Assembly: GCF_964065165.1 (NCBI RefSeq)
Contig: NZ_OZ061549.1
Span: forward strand, 124,001 to 188,000
Length of the DNA stretch: 64,000 nt
Source: Levilactobacillus yonginensis
GTDB lineage: Bacteria; Bacillota; Bacilli; Lactobacillales; Lactobacillaceae
Direction of reading: 5' to 3'
The first letter of the stretch is position 1. Each line of letters begins with the position of its first letter. Made by a program: the position numbers and the translations under genes. Shown piece by piece: positions 7,367-14,957 of this stretch. The notes under the pieces are model-generated. The model ran no database searches. It was not told the origin of the DNA and was given only the letters and a program-made list of their open reading frames with translations.

Positions 7367-9424
7367 ATGCTGAACATTAGTAAGAAAGGACAAATTAATC
7401 TATTAGTTTCTATCTTGGCTGAGGGTAAGAAGTACAAGACCGTGGCCGATTTGGAAGCTAGAATGAACCTCTCCCGGCGTAGCGTGTTTTACTGGTTGAA
7501 ACAAGTCAACGCTACTTTGAAGTCGCTAGATTTGGATGATGTGCAGAGACTCTCGCAGGGGGGCTACTTTCTGACACAGTCTACGTTGGATGAGTTGCAG
7601 CAACACACCCAGTCTGAAGCACAGCCCCTGTTAAACGTGGCTGAGCGGCGGCTAATGATTATCTGGTACTTGGTCCAGCAGGACGCTCACCTATCGCTGG
7701 TGAACCTGTCAGAACGATTAAACGTTTCCAAAAATACCATCATCAAAGATCTACGGGCGTTGCCAGCATTGTTGCCGGCGGATACGGAGATTATTAATAC
7801 GAGTCATGGTAAGGCTTTGGCTGGAAGTGAAGTGATGCAACGCCGGTGGGTTTACCGGCAGTTGGCCCAGCAAAATTTACTAATTATTCATAAGATCCAG
7901 AAGTTACCACACATTCCAATATTGACGGAGCGGTTATCTCAATTGCAGGCGGATACTGGTAACTATTACACGGGTGACGCTGCTCAGACACTGATTTGGT
8001 ATACAGCTTGGCTACTAGATCGGTTACAGGATACCGATCGCGCACTGACTACGGTCAACAATTACCCCCTAGATCGGTTTAGCCAATGGTGTGAAGACTT
8101 GCTGTCACACTATGGACAGGTGACCCCCGGAGAGATTGGGAGCCTGCGGGAACTATTACTGGCTGGTCAGCTGCAACAAGTTAATGATGATGACCGCTTT
8201 GCCAAAGAATTGTTGACGACCACGCAGAAGGTAGCTCGGCGGTTTAGTTCTGTATCGGGGATCGATATGGTGACTGACAAGTTCTTAGAGGCTTTGGCGA
8301 CTCATTTGTACTCGACGTATTTTCGAATTAAATACAATGTACAATATCACCACACCAATCTGACGGATGTGAAGTTAGAATACAGTTACTTGATGAATCT
8401 GACCAAATACGCGTTGAAACCGTTTGAAGAGTTTTTGCACGCACCAGTTTCTAGTGATGAGTTGGCACTGATTGCTGTGTATTTTGGTGGCGAGGTCAAA
8501 CGGCTCTCACCGGATTGGCTAGAGTCGGAGAAACAGCCGGACGTTATCCTAGTCTGCACGAGTGGGGTGGGGACAAGTCTGTTGTTATATCAACAGTTAT
8601 CGGCACGCTATCCGAATATCAGCTTTTCCCAACCGGTAAGTTTAGAAGAGTTTCAGAAAATTGATTTGACCCAGGGTGCCCCTAAATTGGTACTAACCAC
8701 AGCTAAACTTCAGGCACCAGTGGACGTACCGACCTTGTGGGTCCAGGCGATTCCAACTTCAAGTGATTTTCAGCGCTTGAGTCAAGAATTTCGGCAGTTA
8801 GGCTTATTGGATAATTCCCAGGAGACAAAGTTAGTTCATGCCGTGCTTGACATCATTACGGATTACGCCCGGGTTGATGATTTTAACGGATTGACCGCCA
8901 GTTTGCGAGATTACTTCCAGAAAACACCGGTGGAAACGACTGCGGTGAAGAACAGTCGCCCATCGCTGGCAGATCTGATTACGCCGGCGCGCATTCAGAT
9001 TGCCCCTGGAAAATTAGATTGGCAAGCAGCGGTTCATGAATCATTGGTACCTTTGCAGATCGATGGGACGGTCCAACCGATGTATGCTGACCGGATTGTG
9101 GGGATTACATTGGCCAAAGGACCGTACATGATGATCAAAGATGGTGTCATGTTGGCCCACGCTAAGCCAGAGGATGGTGTGAATAGCCTGGGGATGTCAC
9201 TGTTGCTCCTGAAGCAACCGGCCACCATAGTTGCACAGGGTCAGGAACGTCGGTTAGACGTTGTCTTTGGCCTGGCACCAGTTGACCGGGACGCGCACGT
9301 CCACGCTTTGAGCCAATTGTTAGCATTGCTACAGGACGCAGGACTGTATGCAGAATTACGGATCGCTGACCGCCCAGAGGATATTTACAAAATTTTGGAG
9401 CGGGCGATTCAGCTGCCTTCATAG
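7367..9424 (+). CDS. PRD-containing transcriptional activator (MtlR/UlaR-like)
   Basis: A 685-residue multidomain regulator of PTS operons. From the N-terminus: a winged helix (LEARMNLSRRSVFYWLKQVN, about 25-55), a second Mga-type HTH (ERLNVSKNTIIKDLRAL, about 120-136), two PTS regulation domains (roughly 180-400), an EIIB-like domain with the Cys loop VCTSGVGTS (about 402), and a C-terminal EIIA-like domain with the His motif VMLAHAKPEDGV (about 595). Such proteins sense phosphorylation by HPr and EIIB and activate the adjacent PTS operon. There is no RNA-binding CAT domain, so it should bind DNA. Its likely target is the TGCACT array before the EIIA gene. ATG 7367 is preceded by TGAGG. Confidence 0.88.
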   Translation: MLNISKKGQINLLVSILAEGKKYKTVADLEARMNLSRRSVFYWLKQVNATLKSLDLDDVQRLSQGGYFLTQSTLDELQQHTQSEAQPLLNVAERRLMIIWYLVQQDAHLSLVNLSERLNVSKNTIIKDLRALPALLPADTEIINTSHGKALAGSEVMQRRWVYRQLAQQNLLIIHKIQKLPHIPILTERLSQLQADTGNYYTGDAAQTLIWYTAWLLDRLQDTDRALTTVNNYPLDRFSQWCEDLLSHYGQVTPGEIGSLRELLLAGQLQQVNDDDRFAKELLTTTQKVARRFSSVSGIDMVTDKFLEALATHLYSTYFRIKYNVQYHHTNLTDVKLEYSYLMNLTKYALKPFEEFLHAPVSSDELALIAVYFGGEVKRLSPDWLESEKQPDVILVCTSGVGTSLLLYQQLSARYPNISFSQPVSLEEFQKIDLTQGAPKLVLTTAKLQAPVDVPTLWVQAIPTSSDFQRLSQEFRQLGLLDNSQETKLVHAVLDIITDYARVDDFNGLTASLRDYFQKTPVETTAVKNSRPSLADLITPARIQIAPGKLDWQAAVHESLVPLQIDGTVQPMYADRIVGITLAKGPYMMIKDGVMLAHAKPEDGVNSLGMSLLLLKQPATIVAQGQERRLDVVFGLAPVDRDAHVHALSQLLALLQDAGLYAELRIADRPEDIYKILERAIQLPS

Positions 9425-9585
9425 AGAAACGTGAAATATCACAATGCACGTTGCTGGTGGCTGACACTCCGGTTTTGATTGGGTATTGGGATGGTCAGAA
9501 CTGAAGAGGTTGCTCACCTCACGCGTGATGGGCCACCTGATTTGCGCGCTAATGGTGTTTAAGAAGAAATACATCTTGAGCTGCT

Positions 9586-9620
9586 AAAAACGTCTAGGAA
9601 TTAGTCCTAGACGTTTTTTT
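9586..9620. terminator. Bidirectional terminator
   Basis: Perfect stem AAAACGTCTAGGA (9587-9599) with TCCTAGACGTTTT (9605-9617) and T runs on both strands. It separates the plus-strand regulator from the converging minus-strand gene at 9679. Confidence 0.85.
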
Positions 9621-9678
9621 AATTGCATTTTTAGCTAAATTAACGGGTCACTGTAGCGGGGGTTCTTGGCTAGGTCTT

Positions 9679-10020
9679 TTATTTAAACGCTAAAGTAAGT
9701 CCCAAGCCAACGGTAACCAAAGCCACGACTCCTAGAATCCAGTAGACAATGTGCGGAGTGTCTCGTTCCATTTTACGACCAAAGCTAATTTCAATCAGGG
9801 CGATAGTTGCAATGCCTAAGAGAAACTTCAAGCTGATGAGGAAGGGGGCGTGAACAAATGTCCGGATACTTAAAACAACCCCACTGATAATCATGACAAG
9901 ATAGGCAATTCTTGCGATGAGTAGAAATTGTGTTATTCGTTTTTCAGAATGGCGAGTCAATCCTAAAATCACCAAAACCGTTAAGATGATCCACGTCCAA
10001 AAGTGTAGTGCCAGCCACAT
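9679..10020 (-). CDS. YisL family (DUF1516) membrane protein
   Basis: A 113-residue protein with four predicted membrane helices and a short basic loop (TRHSEKR, about residue 22). Size, start (MWLALHFWTWI) and helix pattern fit the DUF1516/YisL family of Firmicutes, whose function is unknown. A GGGAGCGG site precedes the ATG. The gene is separated from the next minus-strand gene by 62 bp, so the two could share a transcript ending at the bidirectional terminator (9586-9620). Confidence 0.75.
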   Translation of the reverse strand: MWLALHFWTWIILTVLVILGLTRHSEKRITQFLLIARIAYLVMIISGVVLSIRTFVHAPFLISLKFLLGIATIALIEISFGRKMERDTPHIVYWILGVVALVTVGLGLTLAFK

Positions 10021-10082
10021 AAAAAACCGCTCCCTTACTTACTCGATACCCTAAGCCTACCATATTCAACGTGGTGGCGGAA

Positions 10083-10613
10083 TTAATTTCCCTGACGGAA
10101 GACCATTTCAGCGAGGGGACCATACTGATGAACGGCGGTTAGTTCGAAGTTGTGTGTCGTGGTCAGGTCGCCAAAGAGCCGTTTTCCTTGGCCGAGTACG
10201 ATAGGGGCCACTTGTAGGTAAAGTTCATCAATTAAGTTAGCCTCGAGTAAGGGAGTCAGAATTTGCTGACCGCCGACAATCCAAACGTTTCCGGGGTTCA
10301 ACCGTAAGTGACTAGCCAATTCCGACACTGAACTGGCGGTAAATGTGACCTGTGGCGTGTCATCACGTTTAGTATGAGTCATGACGTAACTGTGCATCTG
10401 TGGATTCCAGGGATTGAAGGGGGCGTTAGGGGCAAATTGGGCAACGTAGTCGTAGGTGACCCGGCCCATGATGGCACTAGTCATCCGCGACAACGTTTGG
10501 GCACCCACGTCTGCGGGAATACCGTTTAGCCCAGTTAGCCAGTCAATATTGTTATTAGTGGTTGCGAGGTAGCCATCCAGTGACGTGGCTCCATAGAATT
10601 GAATTTTACCCAT
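10083..10613 (-). CDS. Dihydrofolate reductase family protein (RibD C-terminal-like)
   Basis: A 176-residue protein of the RibD C-terminal/DHFR-like superfamily. The N-terminus IQFYGATSLDGYLATTNNNIDWL is the family signature, and VWIVGGQQILTPLLEANLIDELYLQVAPIVLGQGKRLF is the NADPH-binding glycine motif plus the typical C-terminal half. These are usually NADPH-dependent reductases of unknown substrate, distinct from true FolA. A strong AAAAGGAGC site lies before the ATG. The left end of an IS200/IS605 element lies only about 35 bp upstream, so its native promoter may have been displaced. Confidence 0.8.
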   Translation of the reverse strand: MGKIQFYGATSLDGYLATTNNNIDWLTGLNGIPADVGAQTLSRMTSAIMGRVTYDYVAQFAPNAPFNPWNPQMHSYVMTHTKRDDTPQVTFTASSVSELASHLRLNPGNVWIVGGQQILTPLLEANLIDELYLQVAPIVLGQGKRLFGDLTTTHNFELTAVHQYGPLAEMVFRQGN

Positions 10614-10649
10614 TGTTTCAGCTCCTTTTAATATGAATGAGGCAGAATT

Positions 10650-10669
10650 CCCTTGCTTTTAAATAAGGG
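10650..10669. repeat. IS605 left-end hairpin
   Basis: CCCTT (10650-10654) pairs with AAGGG (10665-10669), just beyond the tnpA stop codon. Subterminal hairpins are what TnpA recognises in this family. Confidence 0.5.
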
Positions 10670-10677
10670 ATGAATGC

Positions 10678-11097
10678 CTATGTCTTTTGCTGACTGGCAA
10701 TATATTTTTCCACGGTCATCTTGCTCATGTCACCCAGGGTACTCATGAAGTAACTAGGAGACCAAAGATGTCCACCCCAGCACTTCTGAGCCTTTATCTC
10801 TGGATGTCGTTCGAAAAATAAACGAGCCGAACCGCCTTTAAAGGCTTTGACAATATTAGTTGGCGCGTACTTGGGCTTAAAGCTCAGTAGTAAGTGGATA
10901 TGGTCAGGCATTACTTTTATTTGCTCAATAGTCACTTCGTTCAGTCGGGCTATTTTCGTTAAAATGTCAGTCATTTCAGCGACTAGCTTTGGCGTTGTAA
11001 ACGCTTCATGCCGATATTTAGTGACCCAAACCAAGTGAAAATGAAAGTTGTAAACATAGCCTCGTTCGTGAATTACTCCTCCAACGGTTTTGCTCAT
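10678..11097 (-). CDS. tnpA: IS200/IS605 transposase TnpA (Y1 HUH)
   Basis: A 139-residue Y1 transposase. The N-terminal YNFHFHLVWVTKYRHEAF, the HUH metal-binding motif in DHIHLLLSF (about residue 65) and the nucleophile tyrosine in VEKYIASQQ near the C-terminus are all present, so it looks active. A GGAGG site lies 6 bp before the ATG. It faces away from tnpB, with about 96 bp between the two starts, the IS605-type arrangement. Confidence 0.93.
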   Translation of the reverse strand: MSKTVGGVIHERGYVYNFHFHLVWVTKYRHEAFTTPKLVAEMTDILTKIARLNEVTIEQIKVMPDHIHLLLSFKPKYAPTNIVKAFKGGSARLFFERHPEIKAQKCWGGHLWSPSYFMSTLGDMSKMTVEKYIASQQKT

Positions 11098-11193
11098 ATG
11101 TTACCTCCATAAATATTATTGTAAGATGCTTTACTATGGATACAGTATACTCATATGGTACGCTGGTTATCAAGCAAAGGGAGGTGGCAGTTT

Positions 11194-12445
11194 ATGACGA
11201 AAACGATGGCCCAATTACCTTATCATTATGGGGTCAAGGTCCGGATCTTCCCTTCAACCGAACAGAAACGTCTGATCAAACGTAACAGTGACGCTAGTCG
11301 GTTTATTTATAATCAGATGAACGGCATGAACAATGACCTGTTCTGGTTAAGGCAAGTGAAGATTCCAATTACAATTGTCTTGGATCGAATCGCTGATCTG
11401 ACTGAACGTCTAAAGAAGCCATCAACTGCTATCTCCAATATTCATGGGTGGTTAAATCGCCCGGATTTTGACAGTCTGATGAAAGCCAACGCTATCAAGA
11501 ATTACAAGACTGCTTGGAAGCTATTCCGCCAGGTTCATCAGGCGGGGACGCCTAGATTTCATAAACGTGGTTATACTCAGATTTATCAAACGTCATGTCT
11601 TTATAGTGCTAAAGTGACAGTCCCAACTATGGAGAATGGTAGCGTTAGACTAATCGACAACCGCCATCTACAACTACCCAAGTTAGGACACCTCCGATTC
11701 AAGGGACTTCCATTGAAGATCTTTGACCGGGCTAATGACATTAGAATTGGGACAACAACGGTCTCAATGGACGCTGTGGGTCATTATTTTGTGTCCATGC
11801 AGATTGCGTCAGAACACCCCTTTTTTGCCAAACGACCAGCCATCAAATCTAAAGTCGGTATCGGTTTGAATCTCGACAATTTTCTGACAGATTCCAATGG
11901 ACAAGTGATTGATAATCCCCGTTACTACCAAGTGATTAAAGGAAAGCTGGCTAAGGCTCAACGGAGACTGTCACGGCGGACCAGACGAGCTAAAAGGAAT
12001 CAACAACGGTTATCAGAAGCAAAGAATTATCAAAGACAACGATTATTAGTGGCCAAATTACAACTTAAAGTTGCCAATCAACGTCAGAACTTTTTGCACC
12101 ACGTCGCTACGACCTTGATCAAAAACCACGATTTAGTCGTAGCTGAGGAACTGTGGAGTAAAAATATGTTGCGGAATCACGCCTTGGCAATGAGCATCTC
12201 GGACGTTGGTTGGCGAACACTTTTGAACATGTTGTCCTACAAAGCTGATTTGTATGGTCGGAAATTTTTGACGATTAATCCCCGGTCATGGCGTAACCTG
12301 CAGCCGTTGCGGTTACGCCATGACCGGGAAGAACAAGTTGGCGTTGGCTGACCGCGAGTGGACGTGCCCTAGTTGTGGGACTTTTCATGTGTGTGATCAT
12401 AATGCGGCTAAAGATATTCTAGCTAAGGGTTTAGCGGCTTTGTAA
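11194..12445 (+). pseudogene. tnpB: Frameshifted IS605 TnpB (RNA-guided nuclease family)
   Basis: TnpB homologue with the helix-turn-helix start (HYGVKVRIFPSTEQKRLIKRN) and RuvC-like parts (KVGIGLNLDNFLTDSNG; LVVAEELWSKNM). Notably the first RuvC acidic motif reads GLNLD where active TnpB usually has GIDLG. The frame stops at 12351 after INPRSWRNLQPL. The lost C-terminus is intact in another frame: TCSRCGYAMTGKNKLALADR, then WTCPSCGTFHVCDHNAAKDI up to TAA 12443-12445. The zinc-finger Cys pairs (CSRC, CPSC) and the final RuvC Asp are therefore out of frame. The shift maps to 12281-12298, inside a perfect 18-bp inverted repeat. Start ATG 11194 follows GGGAGGTGG; a longer frame from 11155 lacks a good site. 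Confidence 0.85.
12281..12328. repeat. Perfect 18-bp inverted repeat at the tnpB frameshift
   Basis: CCCGGTCATGGCGTAACC (12281-12298) and its exact reverse complement (12311-12328) flank a 12-base loop that encodes the first zinc-finger Cys pair. The right arm matches the expected tnpB coding sequence (GYAMTG). The left arm replaces the expected short segment between INP and TCSRC. Confidence 0.9.
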
Positions 12446-12600
12446 AAAGCGAGTCCGTCTGGCAACCTGCGGACCTAAAAGGTTTTGGTAATTGGCGGAT
12501 AAGTCCTATTCGTAGGCTAGCGCTGTATCTAAGCAAACTGTGGTCACCGTACCAAAGGGGGTGGTTCTCACAAGCGTCCGTTTTTAAACGGATGTGGTTG
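12446..12600 (+). ncRNA. Putative omega-RNA (right-end scaffold)
   Basis: By analogy with characterised IS605 elements, the guide RNA of TnpB comes from the 3' end of tnpB and the right end, and its guide is the flanking DNA just past the element. This stretch is non-coding, carries paired segments (for example GTCCG/CGGAC near 12452-12474 and the right-end hairpin 12577-12592), and ends at GTGGTTGAC. The guide would begin near 12601. No promoter or expression can be shown. Confidence 0.4.
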
Positions 12601-12610
12601 ACAGAGACAA

Positions 12611-12641
12611 CAAAGGCCTGGGCGTTTGACCCAGACCTTTG
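12611..12641 (-). terminator. Hairpin terminator of the amidase gene
   Basis: CAAAGGCCTGGG (12611-12622) pairs with CCCAGACCTTTG (12630-12641) with one wobble. On the minus strand it follows the amidase stop codon, with only a weak T-rich tail. The IS605 right end lies directly beyond it. Confidence 0.55.
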
Positions 12642-12652
12642 AAGGACAAAAT

Positions 12653-13912
12653 TTAAGCATTACCGTTAACACTACTTGTCTTTAACCAGTAACTCTTGCC
12701 ACTTAACGTGACCCGGTACCAGGAGGACTTGTCACTGGTCTTGTAACCAGCCTTGTTGATCTTGACAGTTGTGCCACTTGCAAAGTCTTGCGTGTGCGCG
12801 GTGGTCTTGGACAGGTAGTTCGAGTTCAAGACGTGATTGTACATGGCATAGTTCTGCGCATTGTTTAACGTAACCGTGCCGCTAGCATCGCTGTAAGTGA
12901 CCTTCGGAAAGTTCAGTACCTTGCTGTAGACCCAGTACTTAGTTTTGGCGTTTTTACTGAAACGAATACGGTACCAAGTACCACTCCAGCCGCCCTTTTT
13001 AACTCCACGACTATCGACGTAAACCTTGGTGCCACGGTGATCAGAATAGAGGCGACTCCAACCGATCTTGTAAGCACCACTAGTCCCCTTAACGTGGTTG
13101 TAGACGGTCCACTTTGTGTAGTTCTGTGCCAGGGTAGCTGTTTCATTATTGCTACCGTGATTGTAGGTGACCGTCTTCTTCTTAGGAGTAGTCGTGGTGT
13201 GGTCCGTTGACGTATCCGTGGTATCAATCGTATCCGTGGTAGTATCAACGCTGCCACCTAGCGCGGCATATTGTGTTTTAACTAAGGCTAAGAAATCCGT
13301 CATGTTGTAGCTTGTACCAAAATAGGATCTGGCGTTGCTGGACCAATAACCGTCGGGATCGGTATGGTTAGTTCCCCCAAGGTTATTGGAAACATCGTGG
13401 TGAGAAAGCACCGTGGTGTAACGTTTAGGCGTCAAACCATATTTTTTCAAAATATAAGCCGTGTAGTACGAGGCATTGTTCAACTCGGAAGCAAAGGCGG
13501 CCTTGGAGTGAACTTCCACCTGTTCGAATTGTACGTAACGTTGGTTGGCAACTGGACCAGCACCCCAACAAAGGTACTTGGTATTCGCCACGTTAATAAT
13601 GCTACTGGCATCCACGAAGGTGTGAACAAACGCGGACTTGTAATTATTCTTCATATAATTGATTTCACCATAAATGGTTGAGTTGGGGTTGGCCGTTTCA
13701 TGGACCACGACCCCTTCAGGCTTGCCATTTCGGTAACTGTATTGCGGAAAATTTGGCCAAATATTTGTGGTAATTTTTGGCGTCGCGTAATGTTGATTGG
13801 CGATGTAGGTATTAATTGAGTTGGCACTGGCGGTCGTGCTTGTCCAGAAGAGGCCTAAACACCCCACAGTGAGAGCCATTCCCCGAACGGCCCATCGTTG
13901 CCATTTTTTCAT
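12653..13912 (-). CDS. Secreted N-acetylmuramoyl-L-alanine amidase with GW/SH3 repeats
   Basis: A 419-residue cell-wall hydrolase that cleaves the MurNAc-L-Ala bond. A signal peptide with basic start and hydrophobic core ends near TTASANS (about 31). The Amidase_2 zinc domain (about 55-200) shows GVVVHETANP, AFVHTFVDA and LSHHDVSNNLGG with NHTDPDGYW, which supply the zinc ligands. After a Thr/Asp-rich linker (about 220-245) come two GW/SH3_8-type wall-binding modules (about 255-330 and 345-416). ATG 13912 has AGGAGGAG upstream. It stands alone on the minus strand and ends at the hairpin 12611-12641. Likely role: autolysis or daughter-cell separation. Confidence 0.88.
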   Translation of the reverse strand: MKKWQRWAVRGMALTVGCLGLFWTSTTASANSINTYIANQHYATPKITTNIWPNFPQYSYRNGKPEGVVVHETANPNSTIYGEINYMKNNYKSAFVHTFVDASSIINVANTKYLCWGAGPVANQRYVQFEQVEVHSKAAFASELNNASYYTAYILKKYGLTPKRYTTVLSHHDVSNNLGGTNHTDPDGYWSSNARSYFGTSYNMTDFLALVKTQYAALGGSVDTTTDTIDTTDTSTDHTTTTPKKKTVTYNHGSNNETATLAQNYTKWTVYNHVKGTSGAYKIGWSRLYSDHRGTKVYVDSRGVKKGGWSGTWYRIRFSKNAKTKYWVYSKVLNFPKVTYSDASGTVTLNNAQNYAMYNHVLNSNYLSKTTAHTQDFASGTTVKINKAGYKTSDKSSWYRVTLSGKSYWLKTSSVNGNA

Positions 13913-14193
13913 ATTATCTTCTCCTCCTGTGGAAATTACTCCTAAATTGAATAAAGAACGTTGTAACGCAACGCCTAAAGTATAACGTATTTATGGTGAG
14001 ATGGATATGGTTTACAAGGTTATGTAACATTACAAGTTGTTCGGGAACTCGCTACGGCTGGATGATAATTAGGGGGAATTGGTGAAATTAATTGGGTTTT
14101 ACCGGTTGCGGGGCGCGTCAAAAAAAGGTTATTCGGCTTTAGCCTTTTGTTTCAAATATCTTACAATTTGATTGCGAAGTGGGAAGGCTTTAC
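13913..14193. other. Intergenic region between divergent genes
   Basis: No coding region found. On the minus strand a TATACT box (about 13979-13984) may be the amidase -10, but I see no matching -35. An A7 tract lies near 14120. Confidence 0.4.
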
Positions 14194-14222
14194 TTGCTAT
14201 GACTAGGAAACTTGACTATAAT
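14194..14222 (+). promoter_or_regulatory. Sigma-A promoter of the DUF2187 gene
   Basis: TTGCTA (14194-14199), 17 bp, then a perfect TATAAT (14217-14222). The start codon is about 30 bp downstream. Confidence 0.8.
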
Positions 14223-14253
14223 AGTTATTTGCATATGAAAGGAGCGACGAACC

Positions 14254-14484
14254 ATGGCTGAAGAAACAGAGATCAAGATTGGCGATATCATCGCGGCCAA
14301 GAAGTTTGGCCCCCTGGAGCATAATTTCACGGGAGAAGTCACCAAAGTGTATGATAATTCAGTTTTAGTCGAGATCCGGGACTATGACCCTAAGGACAAG
14401 ACAGCGGTTGGCGATATGAATAACCGGGCAGTTGTACGGAAGTCAGCTGCTAAGATTACAGGAAACGTAGCGGATAAAAACTAG
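14254..14484 (+). CDS. Small YkvS-like (DUF2187) protein
   Basis: A 76-residue acidic protein with a KOW/SH3-like fold pattern: IKIGDIIAAKKFGP, then FTGEVTKVYDNSVLVEIRDYDP, then NNRAVVRKSAAKI. This matches the DUF2187 (YkvS) family, with no known function. It has its own strong promoter and a GGAGCG site before the ATG, so it is probably monocistronic. No clear terminator lies between it and the tRNA promoter at 14523. Confidence 0.7.
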   Translation: MAEETEIKIGDIIAAKKFGPLEHNFTGEVTKVYDNSVLVEIRDYDPKDKTAVGDMNNRAVVRKSAAKITGNVADKN

Positions 14485-14522
14485 TTTTCTGAAGTTCTTT
14501 TGAATTTATTTGCAAAAAAATA

Positions 14523-14551
14523 ATGACAACTCACAGATGGTATGCTATACT
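14523..14551 (+). promoter_or_regulatory. tRNA-Gly promoter
   Basis: ATGACA (14523-14528), 17-bp spacer, TATACT (14546-14551). The tRNA begins 12 bases after the -10. It is the only good promoter upstream of the T-box leader. Confidence 0.75.
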
Positions 14552-14563
14552 TTTCTGTGTTGT

Positions 14564-14634
14564 GCGGGTGTAGTTTAGTGGTAAAATTCAAGCTTCCCAA
14601 GCTTGCGTCGCGGGTCCGATTCCCGTCACCCGCT
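14564..14634 (+). tRNA. tRNA-Gly, anticodon CCC
   Basis: A 71-base cloverleaf: acceptor GCGGGTG/CACCCGC, D arm with the GG pair in AGTGGTAA, anticodon stem CAAGC/GCTTG with loop TTCCCAA (anticodon CCC, reading GGG), 4-base variable loop, T stem GCGGG/CCCGT. The T loop is TCCGATT; position 55, almost always T (pseudouridine), is C here. CCA is not encoded. All stems are otherwise intact. Confidence 0.9.
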
Positions 14635-14643
14635 TTCGAATGG

Positions 14644-14667
14644 GGCGGCCTTAGGGTCGTCTTTCTT
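14644..14667 (+). terminator. Short terminator after tRNA-Gly
   Basis: Seven-pair stem GGCGGCC/GGGTCGTC type (14644-14650 with 14655-14661, two wobbles) and T-rich tail. It is enclosed by a perfect 10-bp inverted repeat GCTTTCGAAT (14632-14641) and ATTCGAAAGC (14672-14681), whose left arm covers the tRNA 3' end. Confidence 0.55.
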
Positions 14668-14691
14668 ATTTATTCGAAAGCTTTTAACCAG

Positions 14692-14883
14692 CAGTTGAAT
14701 GAGTACCAGACAGACGTTTTCTTTTCAGCGAATCCGGGAGGCTGTGAGCCGGGTAAGACGCATCTGGGAACGGATCAACTGTTGACAATCAAATTAATCA
14801 TTTAAGTGGACTTTTAAGTCAATCAGAGTGGTACCGCGGGAATTCTCGTCTCTTACAATTTTATTTGTAGGGGACGTTTTTTT
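14692..14883 (+). promoter_or_regulatory. T-box riboswitch controlling argS
   Basis: Stem I is closed by CAGTTGA (14692-14698) with TCAACTG (14775-14781). The conserved T-box AGAGTGGTACCGCGGG lies at 14825-14840, and its TGGT (14829-14832) would pair with the uncharged tRNA 3' end. A 12-pair terminator (14847-14858 with 14865-14876) plus T7 follows. A candidate specifier is CGC (14759-14761, followed by A), an arginine codon, consistent with the downstream arginyl-tRNA synthetase. Uncharged tRNA-Arg would favour the antiterminator and switch argS on. Confidence 0.88.
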
Positions 14884-14957
14884 ATCCCATCGGTTGAATG
14901 GTGTAGACTAAGAGCACAATGTCATTGATGAAGCGAATTACAGGGAGGAAAAATAGC

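Larger units (their letters stand above)
10640..12601. mobile_element. IS200/IS605-family element (approximate ends)
   Basis: Divergent tnpA (minus) and tnpB (plus) are bracketed by subterminal hairpins instead of inverted repeats: a left-end hairpin with CCCTT/AAGGG at 10650-10669 and a right-end hairpin with TCCGTTT/AAACGGA at 12577-12592 followed by GTGGTTGAC. Elements of this family move as single strands by a Y1 HUH transposase and make no target duplication, so the exact ends cannot be read from the sequence alone. tnpB is broken (see its entry); tnpA looks intact. Confidence 0.75.

Noticed and set aside
14542..14805. An 87-residue open frame over the tRNA and T-box
   Set aside because: It overlaps structured RNAs and has no ribosome-binding site.
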